Origin: Actinomycetales bacterium | GTDB taxonomy: Bacteria; Actinomycetota; Actinomycetes; Actinomycetales; Actinomycetaceae | Direction: 5' to 3' | DNA: 64,000 nt | Assembly: GCA_015655375.1 (NCBI GenBank) | Contig: JAATFD010000040.1 | Span: 38,983-102,982, forward strand | Part shown: piece after piece, positions 59,437-64,000 of the stretch | Layout: the number at the start of each line of letters is the position of its first letter | Numbering within the stretch: the stretch's first letter is position 1 | The notes under the pieces: generated by a model | Database searches by the model: none | Told to the model about the DNA's origin: nothing | Seen by the model: only the letters and a program-made list of their open reading frames with translations | Position numbers and translations under genes: made by a program

Positions 59437-60351
59437 ATGAAGCTGCGTTTCATTCTCTCCGAGGTCGGCAAGGGCCTGACGCGCAACCGTGCAATGTCCG
59501 TTGCCGTCGTCATCGTCACCTTCGTCTCGCTGCTCTTCGTGGGCGTTGCGGGTCTGGCCCAGATGCAGGTCGGCAAGATGAAGTCCGAGTGGTACGACAA
59601 GATCGAGGTCTCGATCTACATGTGCGCCTCGGACGATCAGGCGCAGTCGTGTGGCGGGACCGAGGCCACCGACGATCAGATCTCCGCCGTGCGCGACAAG
59701 CTGAATTCCGACGACCTCAAGCCCTACATCAAAGAGGTCTACGAGGAGTCGAAGGACGAGGCCTACCAGAACTTCCAGAAGCTCTACGGCGACACCGCCA
59801 TCGGGCAGTGGACCACGGCCGACATGCTCCAGGTCTCCTTCCGGGTCAAGCTCGTCAATCCCGAGCAGTACTCGATCATCAAGGAGGAGTTCTCCGGGAC
59901 GGGAGGTGTCTCGGAGGTCAAGGATCAACGCGAGGTCGTCGAGCCGCTCTTCAAGATCATCGACCGTGCGAAGATGCTCTCTTTGGGCCTGGCGGGCGTC
60001 ATGATCATCGCTGCCGTCCTGCTGATCTCGACGACGATCCGTCTGTCCGCGATGAGCCGCGAGGAAGAGACTTCAGTCATGCGCCTGGTCGGAGCTTCCG
60101 CCCTGTTCATCCAGGCACCGTTCATGATCGAGGGCGCCCTGGCGGCCATCATCGGTGCCGCGCTGTCGGTGGGCAGTCTGTACGCCGGTGTTCACTTCCT
60201 CGTTCAGGGTTGGCTGGCGAAGGCGTTCCCATGGACGAGTTTCATCGGCACGCGGGAGGTCTGGATCATGGCTCCGCTGTTGGTGCTCGCAGCTTTGGTC
60301 CTGTCCCTGGTGGCCTCCGCATTCTCGCTGGCGAAGTACACGAAGGTCTGA
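59437..60351 (+). CDS. ftsX: Cell-division membrane protein FtsX
   Basis: The membrane partner of FtsE, 304 residues with four helices. The first (SVAVVIVTFVSLLFVGVAGL) is followed by a large extracytoplasmic loop (about 45-175) with two cysteines (MCASDDQAQSC) that could form a disulfide. The loop is expected to contact the M23 peptidase encoded next. Cytoplasmic SREEETSVMRLVGASALFIQAPFMIEG is the conserved coupling region. The C-terminus ends SLAKYTKV. It is tightly linked to ftsE and 13 bases from the peptidase gene. Confidence 0.96.
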   Translation: MKLRFILSEVGKGLTRNRAMSVAVVIVTFVSLLFVGVAGLAQMQVGKMKSEWYDKIEVSIYMCASDDQAQSCGGTEATDDQISAVRDKLNSDDLKPYIKEVYEESKDEAYQNFQKLYGDTAIGQWTTADMLQVSFRVKLVNPEQYSIIKEEFSGTGGVSEVKDQREVVEPLFKIIDRAKMLSLGLAGVMIIAAVLLISTTIRLSAMSREEETSVMRLVGASALFIQAPFMIEGALAAIIGAALSVGSLYAGVHFLVQGWLAKAFPWTSFIGTREVWIMAPLLVLAALVLSLVASAFSLAKYTKV

Positions 60352-60363
60352 GGAGGAATCCGG

Positions 60364-61662
60364 ATGCGCCTGCGACTCGGTGGCATGGCGAGCCGTCGGG
60401 GAATGGCGACACGTCGTCGCGCCCTCATCGCGGTCGCGGCGCTGTCGACCACATGCGTCGTCCTGCCACAGATGGCACTCGTGGCCCACGCCGAGGATGA
60501 TCGCGACACAGTGGCGAACCGCCAGCAGGAGTCCGCTGACCACGTCGATCAGCTCACCAACGACCTCAATGGGATCGATTCGACGCTGGCACAGGTCTAT
60601 CTTGACCTCGACGATCTCCAGACGAAGATCCCGGTCGCCCAGACCGAGTTGGATTCTGCGCGCGAGAGCTACAACTCGGCCACCCGCCAGCACGAGGTCG
60701 CTCTCGACCAGCTCGAGTCCGCCCAGGGAGAACAGACTCGGCTCCAGTCCGAGGTCGACCAGGTTCAGGCGAACCAACGGGAGGCCTCCGACGCCTTGGC
60801 TGGCCTCGCCCGCGAGATGTACCGAGGCGATGGGTCTTCACCCGTTCTGCTCGCAATGGGCGCATCGGGCACCGAGGAGATCTCGGACCGCGCCGCCGCC
60901 GCGGAGGCCCTGGCCCGTACTCAAAACCGCGTCCTCGAAGACGCGAAGAATGCCGAGGTCGTCCAGCGCAACCAGGTCGAACGCCAGGATGCGGTGACGG
61001 CGCGGATCTCCAACCTTGAGGCGAAGGCACAAACCACCCAGGACGAGGCCGAGCAGGCGAAGACCACGGCTCAGGAGAAGGTCACCGAGCTCTCGCAACT
61101 CCAGTCCGAAGCCCAGGACAAGAAGGCCGAGTGGGAGTCCAAGAAGAGCGAGGCCTCAGCTCAGCTCGACGAGTGGCAGAACGAATACCAGTCGGCCTCC
61201 CAGCAACTCGGTGAGATCGACGCGGCCAATCGTGCCCAGGGACGCGTCTATGTCAGCGGCGACGGAATGTTCACCAGTCCGTTGCCAGTCGCCTTGCAGA
61301 TGACGTCGCCCTTCGGGTGGCGTATGCATCCCGTCCTCGGGATCATGAAGTATCACAACGGAACGGACTTGGCGGCGGCGTGCGGGACCCCGGAGTACCC
61401 GATCGCCCCGGGTGTGGTCGCGGCTGTGACAGTGGAGACCGCGGGTGGAAACGTTGTCTATGTCAATCACGGCATGATCAACGGGAACTCATGGGTCAGC
61501 GCCTACGTCCACATGCAGAAGGTTGATGTTTCCGTGGGCCAGCAGGTCGACCGCACGACGGTCCTCGGCGAGGCCGGCGCGACCGGGTATGCGACCGGGT
61601 GTCACCTGCATCTGTCGCTGATGAAGGACGGCGCCGACGTTGACCCGATGGATTACCTGTAG
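60364..61662 (+). CDS. Secreted M23 peptidase with coiled coil, FtsEX partner
   Basis: A 432-residue exported protein. The basic N-terminus and hydrophobic core RRALIAVAALSTTCVVLPQMALVAHA form a signal peptide. Residues about 40-285 are a long coiled coil, as in EnvC and PcsB. The C-terminal LytM/M23 domain keeps the zinc motif HNGTD (HxxxD) and HLH in CHLHLSL, and the intermediate VHMQKVDVSVGQ His, so it should be an active endopeptidase, unlike EnvC. Position after ftsEX suggests FtsEX controls it during daughter-cell separation. GAGGAGG precedes the ATG. Confidence 0.93.
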   Translation: MRLRLGGMASRRGMATRRRALIAVAALSTTCVVLPQMALVAHAEDDRDTVANRQQESADHVDQLTNDLNGIDSTLAQVYLDLDDLQTKIPVAQTELDSARESYNSATRQHEVALDQLESAQGEQTRLQSEVDQVQANQREASDALAGLAREMYRGDGSSPVLLAMGASGTEEISDRAAAAEALARTQNRVLEDAKNAEVVQRNQVERQDAVTARISNLEAKAQTTQDEAEQAKTTAQEKVTELSQLQSEAQDKKAEWESKKSEASAQLDEWQNEYQSASQQLGEIDAANRAQGRVYVSGDGMFTSPLPVALQMTSPFGWRMHPVLGIMKYHNGTDLAAACGTPEYPIAPGVVAAVTVETAGGNVVYVNHGMINGNSWVSAYVHMQKVDVSVGQQVDRTTVLGEAGATGYATGCHLHLSLMKDGADVDPMDYL

Positions 61663-61773
61663 GACAATCGTCAGGTTGTCTGCGGCAGCTCGGTGAATCG
61701 ATGGGCGGACGCAGGAATAATCGCTGTGATCAGGGGCGTCGACCGTCCTCGTGATCGTGAGAGGGGGGAACCG

Positions 61774-62301
61774 ATGCCGAAGGAGTGGAAGGCGCCCAAG
61801 CCGACCGAGGGTGAGCGCCGCAAGGCCGCATCCGATGAGAAGAAGACGGTCGCTCGTAATCGGCGAGCCCTGCACGACTATGAGATCGAGGAGAGGTGGG
61901 AGGCGGGCCTGGTCCTGACCGGGACCGAGGTCAAGGCGTTGCGCATGGGGCGCGCGTCTTTGGTCGACGCGTGGGTCGAGGCCAAGGACGGCGAAGCCTG
62001 GCTGTACGGGGCGAACATCCCGATGTACTCCCAGGGCTCATGGAACAATCACACTCCGACACGCAAGCGAAAGCTTCTGCTGCACTCCTCGGAGATTCTC
62101 CGCATGGAGCAGAAGGTCGCCGCCAAGGGTTACACGATCGTTCCGCTCGAGCTGTACTTCATCAGCGGCCGGGCGAAGATCGAGGTCGCGCTCGCGCGAG
62201 GCAAGCAGGAATGGGACAAGCGCCAGTCGTTGCGCGAGGCTCAGGACAAGCGCGAGGCCGAGCGCGCGATGCGTCGCTACACGAAGCAAGCAAGCCGCTG
62301 A
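61774..62301 (+). CDS. smpB: SsrA-binding protein SmpB
   Basis: SmpB binds tmRNA and guides it into stalled ribosomes. The 175-residue protein starts at MPKEWKAPKP after GAGGGGGGAACC; this is about 15 residues longer at the N-terminus than most SmpB proteins. The core shows NRRALHDYEIEERWEAGLVL, GTEVKALRMGRASLVDAWVE and NNHTPTRKRKLLLHSSEIL. The basic C-terminal tail (DKRQSLREAQDKREAERAM) inserts into the empty mRNA channel. Its partner gene ssrA lies 1.3 kb downstream. Confidence 0.97.
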   Translation: MPKEWKAPKPTEGERRKAASDEKKTVARNRRALHDYEIEERWEAGLVLTGTEVKALRMGRASLVDAWVEAKDGEAWLYGANIPMYSQGSWNNHTPTRKRKLLLHSSEILRMEQKVAAKGYTIVPLELYFISGRAKIEVALARGKQEWDKRQSLREAQDKREAERAMRRYTKQASR

Positions 62302-62509
62302 GTCGTCCCATCGGGCGCTGGGAGTCGCGCCGCTCCTTGCGAGGCAGTCCACCTGAGGGCGTTGGCGCGGGCCGGCGCAGCGGTCTGCTTGTCGGAGCTG
62401 CCCGGTCTGACGGGCGGACGTCGTGTTGTTCGCCGTCTTCGGCGTCGGCGCTACGGAGGAGCTCAGGCCGGCGCGACAGTCGACCTCGAGACCGTCAACG
62501 TGGCGTGCC

Positions 62510-63364
62510 TCAGGATCCTCCGGTCGGATCGCCAGGATTCCGTGGAGAAGGACCGGTCGCAGGTCTCTCGGTGCCAACCTCGACGCGGTCCTCGATCCAG
62601 CGTGCCACCGCGTCATCACGGTGATCGCCGACGACTTCTTCGGCGAAGGCGATGACTTCGGGCCGGGCGTTGCCCATTGCGATCGGATGGCCGATCACGC
62701 GCAACCAACGGACGTCGTTGCCACCGTCGCCGAAGCCCACACAGTGCTCGGGTGGGATCCCCAGTCGGGAGAGCAGGGCCAACAGAGTGTCCGCTTTGTT
62801 CGCGCCCGGCGCGGAGGTCTCGAAGAACTCGGGCAGAGATCGCTCCAGGCTGGGGAATCGATGGCGCAGGGGCCCGGAGAGCTCGTCGAGACGCCCAGGG
62901 CGTCCCCAGAACATCACTTTGAATGCTTCACATGTCCGCAGATCCCGGACGGCGAGTGGGCAGCCGGGATTGGACAGGGCCAGGAAGTCGGGTGAGGGTC
63001 CCTGATCGTCGGGGACGGCGATCTCCTCGAGGCTGAAGACGCTGGGCACCAGGCTGAACCGGTCCGAGGCGTCGAGGAGATCGTTGAGCATCTGAGAGGG
63101 CATGGGCGTGCGGGCCAACAGGCGGCCATCACAGGAGCGGGCGCAGACCGCGCCATTGCATGCGACGGCATAGCCATCGACGTGGGAGTCGCGGAGGATG
63201 GACAGGGCCGCGGGCAGGAGCCGTCCGGTGACGATGACCGGGACGATTCCGGCACGGGGTAACAGTGCCAGTGCACGGAGTGTTCGGCTGGAGACCTGAG
63301 AGTCCTCGCCGGCGATGGTCCCGTCGACGTCGAAGGCCATTGCCCGGATCGTGTCAATGCTCAT
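62510..63364 (-). CDS. Cof-type HAD phosphatase
   Basis: A 284-residue HAD-superfamily phosphatase of the Cof/YidA-type (C2B cap). Motif I is AMAFDVDGTIAGED with both aspartates, motif II VIVTGRLLP, motif III around GANKADTLLALLSRLG and motif IV GFGDGGNDVRWLRVIG. These enzymes dephosphorylate sugar phosphates, flavin or pyridoxal intermediates; the substrate here is unknown. The ATG has GGAG 9 bases upstream. It is transcribed toward smpB and away from ssrA. Confidence 0.92.
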   Translation of the reverse strand: MSIDTIRAMAFDVDGTIAGEDSQVSSRTLRALALLPRAGIVPVIVTGRLLPAALSILRDSHVDGYAVACNGAVCARSCDGRLLARTPMPSQMLNDLLDASDRFSLVPSVFSLEEIAVPDDQGPSPDFLALSNPGCPLAVRDLRTCEAFKVMFWGRPGRLDELSGPLRHRFPSLERSLPEFFETSAPGANKADTLLALLSRLGIPPEHCVGFGDGGNDVRWLRVIGHPIAMGNARPEVIAFAEEVVGDHRDDAVARWIEDRVEVGTERPATGPSPRNPGDPTGGS

Positions 63365-63458
63365 CGCGCTGTTCTCCGTCAGCCTGCGGTCAAGGGACCT
63401 GTTCACCCTAGGAGCTTTCTCGGCACGCCAGGAAGGCTTCCGACAGATGGCGGCGTTC

Positions 63459-63488
63459 GCCACCGGACGGAGGTTCGATTCCCCATCT
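63459..63488 (+). repeat. Degenerate copy of the ssrA 3' end (possible att remnant)
   Basis: gccaccggacggaggttcga and the following ttccccatct match 63962-63993 of ssrA with one mismatch and a 2-base deletion. The copy covers the tRNA-like T arm. It lies upstream of ssrA, in the same orientation. Confidence 0.65.
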
Positions 63489-63536
63489 TTCTGGAGGCTC
63501 CGATCGCTGGATGTTCGAGCTTCGTCGCGCCAGCTC

Positions 63537-63565
63537 TTGAAGCCCTTGGCCGAGCCGCATACAAT
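63537..63565 (+). promoter_or_regulatory. ssrA promoter
   Basis: TTGAAG, 17 bases, TACAAT: a near-consensus vegetative promoter. Transcription would start near 63572, leaving a 5' leader of about 50 bases to be removed by RNase P. Confidence 0.7.
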
Positions 63566-63623
63566 GGTGCGTCCGACATAGGTGGCGAGCGGCCATCCTT
63601 GTCGGTGAGTGATGAACTCAAGA

Positions 63624-63998
63624 GGGGATGATCGGTTTCGACGGTGGTCGTCGATCGTGGGGAAGCGGGTCGAGGACGCGCGCTCAGCTCGTGAACGATG
63701 CGTGCAAACCCATAGGTGCCGAACAGAATCGCACCGACTTCGTTCTTGCTGCCTGATTTCGCAGTTTGAACCTTTAAGTCCGTCAGCCCGGGTGGTGCTC
63801 TCAGCCCGGATACTGGCGTCATTCTGAGAGCCACTGGTTGGAGGCCTCGTCGGTGGGCCTCCTTCGACATTTAGCCGACTGAGCCTATCCGGTAGCAGGT
63901 CTGCATGTCGCCGGGGGCTGAGAAATATCTAGCAGACTGAGCCCGGAGAAGACCTCGGGGCCGGCCACCGGACGGGGGTTCGATTCCCCCCATCTCCA
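63624..63998 (+). ncRNA. ssrA: Transfer-messenger RNA (tmRNA)
   Basis: tmRNA rescues stalled ribosomes and tags the unfinished protein for degradation. The 5' end GGGGATGATCGGTTTCGAC is the conserved tmRNA start, and GGGGATG pairs with CATCTCC at the 3' end with one G-U pair. The T arm GGGTTCGATTCCC is intact. The tag ORF resumes at GCC (63718) after the usual ATAG context and encodes AEQNRTDFVLAA, ending at TGA (63754-63756). The sequence stops right after the discriminator region, where CCA does not appear fully encoded. The length of about 375 bases is normal. Confidence 0.95.
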
Positions 63999-64000
63999 CA

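Larger units (their letters stand above)
63365..63623. other. Divergent region between Cof phosphatase and ssrA
   Basis: 259 bases with no gene. It contains a degenerate copy of the tmRNA 3' end and the ssrA promoter, both listed separately. Confidence 0.55.

Noticed and set aside
63459..63495. A tRNA gene, suggested by GGTTCGATTCCCC
   Set aside because: Only the T arm is present; no acceptor, D or anticodon stems fit around it. The flanking gccaccggacgg matches ssrA instead.

Overview
The window is high-GC DNA with GTG starts, leaderless promoters and gene sets typical of Actinomycetota (DUF3117, DUF3107, AdnAB, SCO6880-type conjugation ATPases). The tmRNA tag AEQNRTDFVLAA and the gene set fit an Actinomyces/Schaalia-like member of Actinomycetaceae. 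That placement is an inference.

Positions 1-10300 hold nucleoside and deoxyribose salvage genes (3' end of deoA, deoC, a phosphopentomutase-like sugar phosphomutase, purine nucleoside phosphorylase) and a dicarboxylate/amino-acid:cation symporter, followed by dapE, a LOG-family protein and DUF3117. Positions 10500-24900 continue with an O-methyltransferase, Mrp, DUF1003, an MgtE-N/CBS protein, a stress-type membrane protein, an Xaa-Pro aminopeptidase, a PHP phosphoesterase, MarC, a GNAT enzyme, a GntR/ABC operon, a DEAD-box helicase and a ferritin-like protein. Positions 24970-33000 hold DUF3107, the adnA-adnB motor-nuclease operon and a kinase-fold protein that lacks catalytic residues. A large membrane-anchored beta-propeller-like protein (33083-35407) then faces a seven-gene Tad pilus operon (35799-40405).

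Positions 40406-55952 are an accessory and decaying region. gdhA carries two internal deletions. An ABC transporter is cut at its ATPase Walker B motif by a serine integrase. Beyond it lie remnants of an actinobacterial integrative conjugative element: DUF4913, an SSB-like protein, a coupling ATPase, a VirB4-like ATPase and an SCO6880 fragment. No relaxase is visible. The cargo includes a broken dprA, a broken MarR regulator, a broken CDF metal transporter, and an intact low-GC peptidoglycan-hydrolase-like protein with a small membrane protein. The right edge fuses an SCO6880 fragment to a 5'-truncated alpha/beta hydrolase, so the two flanks do not rebuild one target gene.

Positions 56212-64000 return to core genes: an LLM-class flavin oxidoreductase, prfB, ftsE, ftsX, an M23 peptidase that probably acts with FtsEX, smpB, a Cof-type phosphatase and the tmRNA gene ssrA, which runs to the end of the window.

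The most unusual signals are a leaderless 10-codon leader ORF that ends in an ATGA overlap with adnA; an 18-nt direct-repeat family at two intergenic sites; a ~57-nt structured repeat upstream of two leaderless genes; a degenerate copy of the ssrA 3' end upstream of ssrA; the kinase-fold protein without its metal ligands; and clustered deletion-type gene decay around the conjugative-element scar.
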